From Alphaproteobacteria bacterium (GTDB lineage: Bacteria > Pseudomonadota > Alphaproteobacteria > Rhizobiales > Devosiaceae), in the NCBI GenBank assembly GCA_018828145.1, contig JAHJWO010000010.1, forward strand, positions 1 to 64,000: DNA of 64,000 bases, given 5' to 3'. Below the pieces are notes generated by a model that saw nothing but the letters and a program-made list of their open reading frames with translations, searched no databases and was not told where the DNA came from. Of this stretch, positions 39,083 to 47,338 are shown piece after piece; the first letter of the stretch is position 1; the number at the start of each line of letters is the position of its first letter. A program made the position numbers and the translations under genes.

Positions 39083-40893
39083 CAGTAGACGCGCGCCTTG
39101 GGGGCGATCTTCTTGAGATCGATGCCGCCTTCGCTCTCGGGCGTCAGCGGGTCGACATGCACCGGGCGGTAGCCCAGCTTGACCGCGCCGGTATCGGTAT
39201 CGATCCAGCTCAGCGTGTGCTTGCGCCAGTTCTCGTCGTCGCGGGAGGGAAAATCCTCGCGCGCATGGGCGCCACGGCTTTCATGCCGCGCTTCGGCCGA
39301 AACCACCGTCACCATGGCATTGGCCATGAGGTTTTCCAGCTCGAGGGTTTCCACGAGGTCCGAATTCCAGATCAGGCTGCGGTCGGTGATGCGGACATCG
39401 GGCAGGCGCGAATAGATTTCGCTCATGCCTTTGACGCCGCTCTGCAGCGACTCCGCGGTGCGGAACACCGCAGCGTCGGACTGCATGGTGCGCTGCATCT
39501 CGTCGCGCAGCTTGGCGGTCGGCTGGCTGCCCGACGCATTGCGCAGCCGGTCGAAGCGGGCGAGGATCTTGTCGTCCTGCGCCTTGTTGATGGCCGGGAT
39601 CGGCGCGGCGCGGTCGAGCACCTTGCCGGCGCGGATGGCGGCGGCACGGCCGAACACCACGAGGTCGGTCAGCGAATTGGAGCCAAGGCGATTGGCGCCA
39701 TGTACCGAGGCGCAGGCCGCTTCGCCCACCGCCATCAGGCCGGGCACCACGGCGTCGGGATTATCCGGCGTCGGGTTCAGCACCTCGCCATGATAGTTCG
39801 CGGGAATGCCGCCCATATTGTAGTGCACTGTCGGCAGCACCGGGATCGGCTCGCGCGTCAGGTCGACGCCGGCAAAGATCTTGGCGCTCTCGGTAATGCC
39901 CGGCAGGCGCTCATGCAGCACCTTGGGGTCGAGGTGGTCCAGGTGCAGGTAGATATGGTCCTTCTTGGGACCGACGCCGCGGCCCTCGCGGATTTCCAGC
40001 GTCATGCAGCGGGAAACCACGTCGCGCGATGCCAGGTCCTTGGCATTGGGGGCATAGCGCTCCATGAAGCGCTCGCCTTCCGAATTGGTCAGATACCCGC
40101 CCTCGCCGCGCGCGCCTTCGGTGATCAGCACGCCCGCGCCATAGATGCCGGTGGGGTGGAACTGCACGAATTCCATGTCCTGCAGCGGCAGGCCGGCGCG
40201 CGCCACCATGCCATTGCCGTCGCCGGTGCAGGTATGGGCCGAGGTGGCCGAGAAGAAGGAGCGGCCATAGCCGCCCGTGGCCAGCACGACCAGCTTGGCG
40301 CGGAAACGGTGCAGCGTGCCATCGTCGAGCTTCCAGGCGATGACGCCCTGGCATTCGCCATTCTCGCCCATGATCAGGTCGAGCGCGAAATACTCGATAT
40401 AGAATTCGGCATTGTTGCGCAGGCTCTGGCCATAGAGCGTGTGCAGGATCGCATGGCCCGTGCGGTCGGCGGCGGCGCAGGTGCGCTGCACCGGCGGGCC
40501 CTCGCCGAATTCGGTCATGTGTCCGCCAAACGGGCGCTGGTAGATCTTGCCTTCGGTGGTGCGCGAAAACGGCACGCCGTAATGCTCGAGCTCATAGATC
40601 GCCGCCGGCGCCTCGCGCGCCAGATATTCCATGGCGTCATTGTCGCCCAGCCAGTCCGACCCCTTGACGGTGTCGTACATGTGCCACTGCCAGCTGTCGG
40701 GGCCCATATTCTGCAGCGACGCCGCAATGCCGCCCTGCGCCGCCACGGTATGGCTGCGGGTGGGGAAGACCTTGGTGATGCAGGCGGTCCGAAGACCCTG
40801 CTCGGCCATGCCCAGAGTGGCACGCAGGCCCGCGCCACCGGCGCCAACCACCACCACATCGAATTCGTGGTCGATGAGTTCGTATTGAGCCAT
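39082..40893 (-). CDS. sdhA: Succinate dehydrogenase flavoprotein subunit
   Basis: A 603-residue SdhA that oxidises succinate to fumarate. It has the FAD-binding [20 protein letters not shown], the covalent FAD histidine in [25 protein letters not shown], the active-site arginine region with SRDVVSRCM, and the C-terminal [20 protein letters not shown]. The ATG at 40893 gives the standard [12 protein letters not shown] start; the frame continues upstream into sdhD only by chance. It lies 5 nt after sdhD. Confidence 0.98.
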   Translation of the reverse strand: MAQYELIDHEFDVVVVGAGGAGLRATLGMAEQGLRTACITKVFPTRSHTVAAQGGIAASLQNMGPDSWQWHMYDTVKGSDWLGDNDAMEYLAREAPAAIYELEHYGVPFSRTTEGKIYQRPFGGHMTEFGEGPPVQRTCAAADRTGHAILHTLYGQSLRNNAEFYIEYFALDLIMGENGECQGVIAWKLDDGTLHRFRAKLVVLATGGYGRSFFSATSAHTCTGDGNGMVARAGLPLQDMEFVQFHPTGIYGAGVLITEGARGEGGYLTNSEGERFMERYAPNAKDLASRDVVSRCMTLEIREGRGVGPKKDHIYLHLDHLDPKVLHERLPGITESAKIFAGVDLTREPIPVLPTVHYNMGGIPANYHGEVLNPTPDNPDAVVPGLMAVGEAACASVHGANRLGSNSLTDLVVFGRAAAIRAGKVLDRAAPIPAINKAQDDKILARFDRLRNASGSQPTAKLRDEMQRTMQSDAAVFRTAESLQSGVKGMSEIYSRLPDVRITDRSLIWNSDLVETLELENLMANAMVTVVSAEARHESRGAHAREDFPSRDDENWRKHTLSWIDTDTGAVKLGYRPVHVDPLTPESEGGIDLKKIAPKARVY

Positions 40894-40898
40894 CAGGC

Positions 40899-41294
40899 CT
40901 AACCCCAGAAGACGAGCTTGAGAATGGCGGCCACACCGGCCACCGCGATCGCGATGCAGAACAGGGTGTTGAGCATCATGTAGAAGCGGTAGGTGCGCCC
41001 GTGGAAATAGTCTTCCAGCGTGTCGCGCATGCCGTTGCGCATATGCAGGGTGACAATCACCAGCAGAGCAGCCAGCGGCAGGCCGATCCAGCCATTGCCG
41101 ATCACCGCCACCATGTCGACACGGTCCTGGCCGGCGAGGCGCACCACGACGAAGAGCAGCAGCAGCAGGAAGGCGATATTGATCGCGCCCGTCAGCCGCT
41201 GGGTGATGAAATGGCGGGTCGAGGCTTTCTTGTCGCCATAGACCGACTTGGGATTGGCGACCGTGTCGCGGGTAATGACCTGTTCGCGCATCAT
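40899..41294 (-). CDS. sdhD: Succinate dehydrogenase membrane anchor SdhD
   Basis: A 131-residue protein with three membrane helices (about 36-55, 65-84, 107-128). The histidine in [16 protein letters not shown] is in the position that helps bind haem b or ubiquinone in this family. The start overlaps the sdhC stop by 4 nt and sdhA follows after 5 nt. Family assignment combines the helix pattern, the RNGMRD-type motif and operon position. Confidence 0.93.
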   Translation of the reverse strand: MMREQVITRDTVANPKSVYGDKKASTRHFITQRLTGAINIAFLLLLLFVVVRLAGQDRVDMVAVIGNGWIGLPLAALLVIVTLHMRNGMRDTLEDYFHGRTYRFYMMLNTLFCIAIAVAGVAAILKLVFWG

Positions 41295-41677
41295 GCCATC
41301 CAGACAAAGACAGTCCAGACCAGCACGGTCAGGACGATGGAACCGACAAGATTGGCCCAGGCCAGCATTTCGCGCTGCCCCGGCTCCATGCCGATGATGA
41401 AATCCCAGATGAAATGGCGGATGCCGCCCAGCATGTGGTGGATCAGGCTCCAGGTGAACCCGAACAGCACCAGCTGTCCGAACCAGCTGCCATAGATCTC
41501 GTTGACCATATTGAGCGGCGCCTGCCCCCAGGCGGCGGCGCCGAGCCAGACCACCAGCAGGACCGTGCCGGCATAATTGGCAATGCCGGTGGCGCGATGG
41601 AAGATCGACATCGCCATGGTAATGGTCCAGCGATAGATCTGGAGATGCGGAGAGAGCGGGCGGGATCGAACCGTCAT
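41291..41677 (-). CDS. sdhC: Succinate dehydrogenase cytochrome b556 subunit SdhC
   Basis: A 128-residue integral protein. [32 protein letters not shown] at the N-terminus is the SdhC signature, and the haem-ligand histidine is in [13 protein letters not shown]. Three membrane helices. I use the ATG at 41677, which gives the usual N-terminus; an upstream in-frame start at 41743 adds 22 residues without a family match and would overlap the probable promoter. First gene of the sdh operon. Confidence 0.95.
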   Translation of the reverse strand: MTVRSRPLSPHLQIYRWTITMAMSIFHRATGIANYAGTVLLVVWLGAAAWGQAPLNMVNEIYGSWFGQLVLFGFTWSLIHHMLGGIRHFIWDFIIGMEPGQREMLAWANLVGSIVLTVLVWTVFVWMA

Positions 41678-41730
41678 GAGGCCTCGCTGGCTTGCGGCCG
41701 GGCCGCTTGCAGTTTGGAATGGTTCGAGAC

Positions 41731-41759
41731 TTCTAGCGCCCAAAGCTTACGAAATCAAA
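41731..41759 (-). promoter_or_regulatory. Possible promoter of the sdh operon
   Basis: Minus-strand TTTGAT (41759-41754), 17-nt spacer, CTAGAA (41736-41731), predicting a leader of about 47 nt before sdhC. Similar CTAGA-type -10 as upstream of atpH. Tentative. Confidence 0.3.
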
Positions 41760-41795
41760 GCATCGCCATCCGACTTTTGGCGCATTGCGCACTTT

Positions 41796-41810
41796 GTTCG
41801 TATGTCGAAC
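41796..41810. promoter_or_regulatory. Palindrome GTTCG-N5-CGAAC upstream of sdhC
   Basis: Perfect 5-bp arms with a 5-nt spacer, about 37 nt upstream of the possible sdh promoter. Could be an operator. It differs from the alphaproteobacterial LexA box, which is a direct repeat. Confidence 0.3.
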
Positions 41811-41903
41811 AGCCTGTGCGGGCAGCGCATCGCGGGACTGTCGGGCAAAAGCAGACTGCCCCGGCGTTGACCGGGGCAGCTGTTGCACAGACCCAGCCGG
41901 GTC

Positions 41904-42290
41904 CTACTTCCACTTGATCGGCAGGTCGTTCTTGAACCCGCCGCCCTTGCCGCCGCCACCCTGGCCGGGGGCCACACCGCCCGTGCCTTCATTGAGCGAC
42001 TGCGCGTCGGGCATGCCGATGACGCGGTTGACGGCGATCTGGTTTTCGATGCCCGGCCACTGGCACTCGGCATTGTTGAGATCGAGGAAGCTGCACTCGA
42101 TCACCGTATTGGGGGTCTCACACGAAAAGCTCGGATTGGCATCGGACAGCGTGCCGCCCTGCGCGATGCAGCGATCGGCGAAGCGGTCGATGGTGATGCC
42201 GACCGAACGGGTGGCGGCCTGGGCCGGCAGGCTGGCCGAGAGGCCGGTAAGGGTGGCGAGGGCGGCGGCGATGATGATGGTCTTGGTCAT
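41904..42290 (-). CDS. Small secreted protein, function unknown
   Basis: A 128-residue exported protein with a signal peptide (IIIAAALATLTGLSASLPAQA). The mature part has four cysteines (DRCIAQGG, FSCET, ECSFL, ECQWPG) and ends in a Gly-rich tail (GQGGGGKGGGFKND). I recognise no family. The start at 42290 is set by GGAGAG about 7 nt upstream; the frame extends 23 codons further without support. It is monocistronic between sdhC and a divergent Nudix gene. Confidence 0.78.
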   Translation of the reverse strand: MTKTIIIAAALATLTGLSASLPAQAATRSVGITIDRFADRCIAQGGTLSDANPSFSCETPNTVIECSFLDLNNAECQWPGIENQIAVNRVIGMPDAQSLNEGTGGVAPGQGGGGKGGGFKNDLPIKWK

Positions 42291-42459
42291 GGTTCTCTCC
42301 TGATGGGGTGCGGTGGCCATGTGGCGCGCCGCTGATGGCGCCCTTCTAGCCAAGCCCACCTCACGCCGCCGTGAACCGGCCGTTTATCTGCCATTCAGCA
42401 AAGCGTCTGGCCGCATCGGAGCGTTTGCGGCATAGAGGCGGCAGCACGCGAGGACCCTC

Positions 42460-43047
42460 ATGCACGACACAATCACCATCGACAGCATCACCCCGCTCGC
42501 CAAGGACTGGGGGCGGCTGGACCGCTATGAGGTGACCCATGCCCGCCGCGACGGCACGCGCCAGACCGTCATGCGCGAGGTCTATGACCATGGCAGCGCG
42601 GCGGCCGTGCTGATGTTTGCGCCCGCGACGCGCAGCGTGATCCTGACGCGCCAGTTCCGCCTGCCGCCCCATCTCAATGGCGACCCGGCCTGGCTGATTG
42701 AGGCGCCCGCCGGCCTGCTCGACGGCGAGGCCCCGGCCCTGGCGGCGCGGCGCGAGGCGATCGAGGAAACCGGCTATGAGCCGCAGGCCCTGCAATTTCT
42801 CTTCGACGCCTATATGAGCCCCGGCTCGCTCACCGAGAAATGCGCCTGCTTCCTAGCCCGCTATACGCCCGGCGAGCAGCTGGCCGCCGGCGGGGGCCTG
42901 GCCCATGAAGGCGAAGACATCGAGGTGTTCGAACTGGACCTCGATGCCGCGCTGGAGATGATCGCAACCGGCGAAATCGCCGATGCCAAGACCATCCTCA
43001 TGCTGCAGGCGCTGCAATTGCGGCTGGTGCTGGGCGAAGGGATTTAG
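42460..43047 (+). CDS. Nudix hydrolase, NudK/ADP-ribose pyrophosphatase type
   Basis: A 195-residue Nudix enzyme. The N-terminal half has SAAAVLMFAPATRSVILTRQFRLPPHLNG and the box region LIEAPAGLLDGEAPALAARREAIEETGYEP (about 79-108), followed by DAYMSPGSLTEKCACFLA. This order resembles E. coli NudK (GDP-mannose pyrophosphatase) and ADP-ribose pyrophosphatases. The RREAIEETGY core is intact; the upstream box glutamate is shifted relative to the strict consensus. Substrate cannot be fixed. A bidirectional terminator separates it from the next gene. Confidence 0.88.
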   Translation: MHDTITIDSITPLAKDWGRLDRYEVTHARRDGTRQTVMREVYDHGSAAAVLMFAPATRSVILTRQFRLPPHLNGDPAWLIEAPAGLLDGEAPALAARREAIEETGYEPQALQFLFDAYMSPGSLTEKCACFLARYTPGEQLAAGGGLAHEGEDIEVFELDLDAALEMIATGEIADAKTILMLQALQLRLVLGEGI

Positions 43048-43099
43048 CGGGTCTCCGCCCCTCGCCATTTGGGCATGGCCCTCATGGCCTTCTCACCTA

Positions 43100-43122
43100 A
43101 AATCACGCCACTGGCGTGATTT
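43100..43122. terminator. Bidirectional terminator between convergent genes
   Basis: AAATCACGCC, 3-nt loop, GGCGTGATTT: a perfect 10-bp stem with A/T ends on both sides, between the Nudix gene (plus) and the DUF1737 gene (minus). Confidence 0.65.
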
Positions 43123-43134
43123 GCCTCCGGCCGG

Positions 43135-43341
43135 TCAGAAGTCCACCAGCTTCTTGTCCGGATCATAGGGCTGGTCCCGGGCAACCCGCGTCACCGCCTG
43201 GCCGGCCTTCATCGTCTGGGTGGAGGCATCATAGGCGTAGCTGGGCGAGCCATGCAGCTGCCAGCCCTCGCTCAGCGCCTTGGTGACCTTGTGGCAGAAA
43301 GCGGCGTCGTCCGCGCCGGTCAGGAAACGGTAGATGAGCAT
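43135..43341 (-). CDS. DUF1737 family small protein
   Basis: A 68-residue protein of the DUF1737 type: LIYRFLTGADDAAFCHKVTKALSEGWQLHGSPSYAYD followed by GQAVTRV. Such proteins are common in Hyphomicrobiales and have no assigned function. I start at the ATG at 43341; upstream in-frame codons run into the divergent carbonic anhydrase control region. Only 73 nt separate the two divergent start codons, so they share a regulatory region. Confidence 0.85.
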   Translation of the reverse strand: MLIYRFLTGADDAAFCHKVTKALSEGWQLHGSPSYAYDASTQTMKAGQAVTRVARDQPYDPDKKLVDF

Positions 43342-43414
43342 GCATGTCCCCGTTGCGCGGCCAAACACATCGCCGCAGTTGATCTCGGCCGTTCTTACCG
43401 ATAATCGAAAGGTC

Positions 43415-44056
43415 ATGCATCGCTTTCCTGATCACCTGCTGAAGGGCCACGCCAATTTCATGGCCGGCCGCTATGTCCGCGAAAAGGACCGCTACCGCGA
43501 GCTTGCCGCCAGCGGTCAGACGCCGTCCACCATGATCATCGCCTGCTGCGACAGCCGCGCGGCACCGGAAATGATCTTCGACTCCGAGCCGGGCGAACTC
43601 TTCGTCCTGCGCAACGTGGCCAACCTCGTGCCAGTCTACCAGCCTGATGGCGGCCAGCACGGCACTTCGGCGGGCATCGAGTTTGCCGTCAAGGCGCTCG
43701 AAATCTCCAATATCGTGGTGATGGGCCATGGCCGCTGCGGCGGCATCAAGGCGGCCCTCAACCCCGATCACAGCCCGCTCGATGAAGGCGACTTCATCGG
43801 CAAGTGGATGAGCATGCTGGGCGACCTGCCCGGGCAGCTCGGCACCAAGTCCATGATGACCGCCGCCGAGCAGCAGACCGCGCTCGAGCGCATCTCGATT
43901 CGCAATTCCATCAACAATCTGCGCACCTTCCCCTACGTCGCCGACCTCGAAGCGGCGGGCCGGCTGGCGGTGCACGGCGCCTGGTTCGATATTTCGACCG
44001 GCGAATTGTGGGTCATGGATGGCGACAGCGGCGACTTCGTCCGCCCCGATTTCTGA
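43415..44056 (+). CDS. Beta-class carbonic anhydrase
   Basis: A 213-residue enzyme interconverting CO2 and bicarbonate. Zinc ligands are visible: Cys and Asp in IIACCDSRAAPEMIF, then His and Cys in VVMGHGRCGGI. GELFVLRNVANLVP and HGTSAGIEFAV complete the family pattern. I use the ATG at 43415 (MHRFPDHLLKGHANF), the usual N-terminus; an earlier in-frame ATG at 43334 would overlap the divergent DUF1737 gene. Likely supplies bicarbonate to biosynthesis. A CTGACAG-type palindrome lies 8 nt after the stop. Confidence 0.95.
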   Translation: MHRFPDHLLKGHANFMAGRYVREKDRYRELAASGQTPSTMIIACCDSRAAPEMIFDSEPGELFVLRNVANLVPVYQPDGGQHGTSAGIEFAVKALEISNIVVMGHGRCGGIKAALNPDHSPLDEGDFIGKWMSMLGDLPGQLGTKSMMTAAEQQTALERISIRNSINNLRTFPYVADLEAAGRLAVHGAWFDISTGELWVMDGDSGDFVRPDF

Positions 44057-44063
44057 GCTTTCC

Positions 44064-44083
44064 CTGACAGAGACTGTCAGCAC
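44064..44083. promoter_or_regulatory. Palindrome CTGACAG-N3-CTGTCAG with CAC tail
   Basis: Perfect 7-bp arms directly after the carbonic anhydrase stop. The core and the CAC flank match the palindrome at 32639-32661. A second, GC-rich dyad (CGGCCGCG 44085-44092 with CGCGGCCG 44104-44111) follows at once. No T-run, so not a standard terminator. Confidence 0.4.
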
Positions 44084-44445
44084 ACGGCCGCGTGAAGTGT
44101 TCGCGCGGCCGCTTCACGTATCCGTGATGCTGAACATCTGAAAGCCGACCGCCGATCGACTGCATGATCGGGCTGCTGTCGAGACAATAAAACTTCAAAA
44201 TACTGCACAAGACTACAATCTTTGTGTGCACAAAGCGTGTTTATCTTGTTGCATACACTTTGGGATGATTAAGGCAATACTGCCTGAAAATGGCCCGATA
44301 ATTTCCCGCTCCCGGCCGATTTTCCGGCCCGGACGGAACACATTGCCAGATCATTGTCTGTCTCACGGGCTGCAGGAGAGCATCCCGTCGGGGATCGGCT
44401 AACCGGTCACCGCTTTTATCTCCCCAACATTGGAGCTCAACTCCC
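44084..44445. other. Long non-coding region upstream of the EF-hand genes
   Basis: No gene seen in about 360 nt. It is more AT-rich than its surroundings, especially 44180-44290. It contains a GC dyad at 44085-44111 and a 16-bp palindrome at 44220-44235. I could not fix a promoter; it probably holds the control region, or an unrecognised small RNA, for the EF-hand gene at 44446. Confidence 0.5.
44220..44235. promoter_or_regulatory. 16-bp palindrome upstream of EF-hand gene
   Basis: CTTTGTG-TG-CACAAAG, perfect 7-bp arms with a 2-nt centre, in the AT-rich part of the region and 210 nt before the start at 44446. Typical size of a dimeric regulator site. No regulator is adjacent. Confidence 0.4.
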
Positions 44446-44694
44446 ATGAAGAAGATCATTGTTTCGTCCCTCGTCGTGCTCGGCCTTTCGACCGCTGCAT
44501 TCGCTCAGGCTGCCACGGACTTCGCGTCCGTCGATGCCGATATGAGCGGCGGTGTTTCCCTTGCCGAAGCCCAGGTCGCCTGGCCTGACCTGACCGAGGA
44601 AGCCTTCACGGCTGCGGACACCGACGCCAATGGCGATCTGTCGGCTGAAGAATACGACGCGCTCGTCGCCGCATCGGCTGCCCCGGCCAGCTAG
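44446..44694 (+). CDS. Secreted EF-hand protein 1
   Basis: An 82-residue exported protein. A signal peptide (KKIIVSSLVVLGLSTAAFAQ) precedes two EF-hand loops, DADMSGGVSLAE (about 30-41) and DTDANGDLSAEE (about 57-68), each with Asp at positions 1 and 3 and Glu at 12. So it should bind calcium in the periplasm or outside. It is paralogous to the next gene: both share a signal peptide ending AAFAQ, FAxVDxD, LAEAQVAWPDLT or FAELQLAWPDLT, and the second loop. A strong terminator follows, so the two genes can be expressed separately. Confidence 0.85.
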   Translation: MKKIIVSSLVVLGLSTAAFAQAATDFASVDADMSGGVSLAEAQVAWPDLTEEAFTAADTDANGDLSAEEYDALVAASAAPAS

Positions 44695-44728
44695 AGCCGG
44701 TTCGCGCCCCACCCACGGGCGCTGACAG

Positions 44729-44763
44729 AAGCCACCCCATGCCTCCTGGGGTGGCTTTTTCTT
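44729..44763 (+). terminator. Rho-independent terminator of EF-hand gene 1
   Basis: AAGCCACCCC (44729-44738) pairs with GGGGTGGCTT (44748-44757), then TTTCTTTC. Clear intrinsic terminator, although the next gene is in the same direction 39 nt on. Confidence 0.85.
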
Positions 44764-44801
44764 TCGGCCGCGCCGCCGCGGCCCCTTATGGAGTTTTTAG
44801 C

Positions 44802-45053
44802 ATGCACAAGATTGTCCTGAGCCTTGCCGTCCTCGGCTTTTCCGCCACGGCGGCCTTCGCCCAGACCCCAACCAGTTTTGCCGATGTCGATACCGACGCC
44901 AATGGCGAGCTGAGCTTTGCCGAATTGCAGCTGGCCTGGCCCGACCTGACCCAGGCCGAGTTCGACGCTGCCGACGGCGATACCAGCGGCGGCCTCGCCC
45001 CCGACGAGCTCAATACGCTGCAGCCGGCCGCCCTGCCCGCGACCCCGCAATAG
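44802..45053 (+). CDS. Secreted EF-hand protein 2
   Basis: An 83-residue exported protein with a signal peptide (KIVLSLAVLGFSATAAFAQ) and two EF-hand loops, DTDANGELSFAE and DGDTSGGLAPDE, both with the calcium-binding spacing. The tail is Pro/Ala rich. It is a diverged duplicate of the gene at 44446. GGAG lies about 9 nt before the ATG at 44802; the frame extends upstream over the terminator and is not used. It is followed by a hairpin at 45063-45083 before convergent genes. Confidence 0.85.
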   Translation: MHKIVLSLAVLGFSATAAFAQTPTSFADVDTDANGELSFAELQLAWPDLTQAEFDAADGDTSGGLAPDELNTLQPAALPATPQ

Positions 45054-45062
45054 CCCTGTGCC

Positions 45063-45083
45063 GGGCCGCCTGTCGGGCGGCCC
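45063..45083. terminator. Hairpin between convergent genes
   Basis: GGGCCGCC, 5-nt loop, GGCGGCCC, nine nt after EF-hand gene 2 and seven before the stop of the convergent transporter. No clear T-run. Confidence 0.45.
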
Positions 45084-45090
45084 GCTTCGC

Positions 45091-45972
45091 TCAGTCGAGG
45101 CGGATGGCAGGCTCGATGGACCGCGACCGCCACAGCGTGACCAGGAGCCCGGCAATGACCAGCACCCCGCCGGCAATCTCGATACCCGTAATGGTTTCGC
45201 CCAGCACCAGATAGCCGGACAATAGCCCGGTAATCGGCACCAGCAGGGTGAACGGCGCCACCACTGTGGCGGGATGCCGGCCCAGCAACCAGCTCCAGAT
45301 CACCCCACTCAGCAGCGTGGCCGGATAGGCCAGGAACGCGATCAGCGCCGCGTCGGACCAGTCAAAGCCTACCAGCGCCGCCGTCACCGCGGGCGGCCCT
45401 TCGACCAGCAGCGACAGCGCCAGCAAGGGCAGCGGTGCGGCCAGAAGGCCCCAGACAGTGAAGGACAGGGCATTGACCTTGCCCGCCCGCTTGATCAGCA
45501 CATTGGCAAGGCCCCAGCACAGCGCGGCCAGCAGCGTCATCACCAGCGGCACGAGGCTCGCTCCGCCCAGCCGCCCGGTGGCGATCACCGCAATGCCGGC
45601 AAAGGCGATGATGGCGCCGATGACCTGGAACCGGCTCGGCCGCTCGCCTAGGATGACGAAGGCCAGTGCCATGGTGAAAAAGGCCTGCACCTGCAGCACC
45701 AGCGACGCCAGGCCCGCCGGCATGCCCCAGGCCAGCGACAGGTTGAGAAACGCATAGAGACCGAAGCCCAGCGCCAGCCCGAACCCGGCCACCCAGACCC
45801 AGTGCACCCTGGGCGGCTTGACGAAGAAGACCAGCGGAAAGGCCGCGAAGAAGAAGCGCAGGGCGGCCGCCAGCAGCGGCGGCATGGCCGCGACGCTGAG
45901 CTTGATGACCACGAAGTTGAAGCCCCAGATGGCGACGACGAGCAGCGCCAGCAGCACATGACGGATCGGCAT
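45091..45972 (-). CDS. DMT-superfamily (EamA) transporter, second of pair
   Basis: A 293-residue inner-membrane protein with ten helices in two EamA repeats. RHVLLALLVVAIWGFNFVVIKLSV opens the first repeat; GMPAGLASLVLQVQAFFTMALAF and PATVVAPFTLLVPITGLLSGYLVLGE are the typical repeat ends. Its ATG shares one base with the stop of the preceding transporter (TGATG), so both are made together. The two are paralogs, with WGxNFVxIK and GMPAGLASLVxQxQxFFT in common. Similar to the O-acetylserine/cysteine exporter YdeD/EamA group; substrate not proven. Confidence 0.88.
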   Translation of the reverse strand: MPIRHVLLALLVVAIWGFNFVVIKLSVAAMPPLLAAALRFFFAAFPLVFFVKPPRVHWVWVAGFGLALGFGLYAFLNLSLAWGMPAGLASLVLQVQAFFTMALAFVILGERPSRFQVIGAIIAFAGIAVIATGRLGGASLVPLVMTLLAALCWGLANVLIKRAGKVNALSFTVWGLLAAPLPLLALSLLVEGPPAVTAALVGFDWSDAALIAFLAYPATLLSGVIWSWLLGRHPATVVAPFTLLVPITGLLSGYLVLGETITGIEIAGGVLVIAGLLVTLWRSRSIEPAIRLD

Positions 45973-46847
45973 CAGGCGGCCCGCAGCCGCGCCACGAGGC
46001 GCGGTCCGAACACATTGAGCACGAGGCCGGCCAGGATCAGCAGGCTCCCCGCCACCTCCAGCGGTGTCACCATTTCGCCCAGCAGCACGAAGGCCGCGGC
46101 AAAGCCCACCACCGGCACCAGCAGCGTAAAGGGCGCCACCAGCCCCGCCGGATGCCGCCCCAGCAGCACCGCCCAGCCGCCATAGCCCAGCAGCGTCGAG
46201 CCATAGGCGATGAACAGCACCGAGAACCAGGCCTGCGGACTGGCGCTGGTCAGCGCCACCAGCGCCTGCGGCCCTTCGAGCAGCAGCGATACCGCCAGCA
46301 TCGGCAGGGGCGGCACGAGGCTCCCCCAGATGACGAAGGCAAACATGTCGACCTTGCCGGCCCGCTTGGTGACGATATTGGAAATGGCCCAGAACCCGGC
46401 GGCCACCAGCGTCATCAGCAAGGGCAGCAGCACCGCGCCACCGATATGCTCGGACGCTATGGTGCCAAGGCCCGCCAGCGCGATTCCCGCGCCGGCCAGT
46501 TGCGGCAGGGTCGGCCGCTCGCCGAGGAACAGGATGGCCAGCCCCAGGGTGAAGAAGACCTGCATCTGCATGACCAGGCTCGCCAGCCCTGCCGGCATGC
46601 CCAACCCGATGGCGGTGAACAGGAAGCTGAACTGCAGCACGCCCACCGTCATGCCATAGGCCACCAGCATGGCCCAGCTCACCTGCGGCTTGCGCACGAA
46701 GAACACTGCCGGCAGGGCACAGCCCAGATAGCGCAGGCCTGTCAGCAGGAAGGGCGAAATCTCGTCTACCCCCCACTTGATCGCGACGAAATTGAGCCCC
46801 CAGACGAAGACGACGCCAAGGGCAAGGAGAATGTCGCGAAGGGGCAC
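45972..46847 (-). CDS. DMT-superfamily (EamA) transporter, first of pair
   Basis: A 291-residue ten-helix transporter: LRDILLALGVVFVWGLNFVAIKWGV, GLGMPAGLASLVMQMQVFFTLGLAILFLGERPTLPQ and GRHPAGLVAPFTLLVPVVGFAAAFVLLGE. A tandem duplicate of the gene at 45091, with which it is coupled. The pair may function as two homologous exporters or as a heterodimer; other small DMT pairs do so, but the ten-helix EamA proteins usually act alone. A GNAT gene lies 18 nt upstream in the same direction. Confidence 0.88.
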   Translation of the reverse strand: MPLRDILLALGVVFVWGLNFVAIKWGVDEISPFLLTGLRYLGCALPAVFFVRKPQVSWAMLVAYGMTVGVLQFSFLFTAIGLGMPAGLASLVMQMQVFFTLGLAILFLGERPTLPQLAGAGIALAGLGTIASEHIGGAVLLPLLMTLVAAGFWAISNIVTKRAGKVDMFAFVIWGSLVPPLPMLAVSLLLEGPQALVALTSASPQAWFSVLFIAYGSTLLGYGGWAVLLGRHPAGLVAPFTLLVPVVGFAAAFVLLGEMVTPLEVAGSLLILAGLVLNVFGPRLVARLRAA

Positions 46848-46865
46848 TTGGATGTTCCGCCTGGG

Positions 46866-47315
46866 TCAGGCTGGGCGTTGCCAGCCGAAGAGAATGTCGG
46901 GCAAGCCGGCTTCGTTGTCGCCGTCGGTCCGCCGGATTTCGGTAAAGCCTTGTCGGACATAAAAGGCCCGGCCGGCGAGATTGTCCGCGAAACACCACAG
47001 TTGAAGGTGTTCCTGGCGGTGTTTGGCTGCATCGACCAGCAATTTGCCGATGCCTTGGCCACGCTGTGCCGGCTCGAGATAGAGATGCTCGATCCAGCCC
47101 GGCGTTTCGACCAGGAAACCCAGCTTCACCCTGGCCCGCTCTGCCAGCGTGATCAGGCCTCTGTCCAGATAGCCCCCGAAGAATTCGATGTCTTCCGCCC
47201 CGCTATGCAGCACTGGCAGAAAGGGCAGCGCCGCGGCGCGGGAACGGGCAAAAATCCCGGCTACATCGACGATATCGTCGATCGAGGCGGGCCGGAGGGT
47301 GATGGTGTCCATCAA
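46866..47315 (-). CDS. GNAT N-acetyltransferase
   Basis: A 149-residue acetyltransferase: TITLRPASIDDIVDVAGIFARSRAAALPFLP, then LYLEPAQRGQGIGKLLVDAAK, which contains the acetyl-CoA loop QRGQGIG, and ADNLAGRAFYVRQGFTEI. Upstream of and probably cotranscribed with the two DMT exporters, and downstream of asd (23 nt). A detoxifying acetylation followed by export is conceivable, but is inference from gene order only. The start may be 47315 or the adjacent ATG at 47312. Confidence 0.85.
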   Translation of the reverse strand: MMDTITLRPASIDDIVDVAGIFARSRAAALPFLPVLHSGAEDIEFFGGYLDRGLITLAERARVKLGFLVETPGWIEHLYLEPAQRGQGIGKLLVDAAKHRQEHLQLWCFADNLAGRAFYVRQGFTEIRRTDGDNEAGLPDILFGWQRPA

Positions 47316-47338
47316 TATTCCTCCGGCCGCTGTTTGGT

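Noticed and set aside
41796-41810. LexA box
   Set aside because: The alphaproteobacterial LexA site is a direct repeat GTTC-N7-GTTC; this is GTTC-N7-GAAC, an inverted repeat.
45973-46998. Upstream part of a 635-codon frame that continues into the second DMT transporter
   Set aside because: Over this stretch it is an out-of-frame reading of the first DMT transporter; no real fusion.
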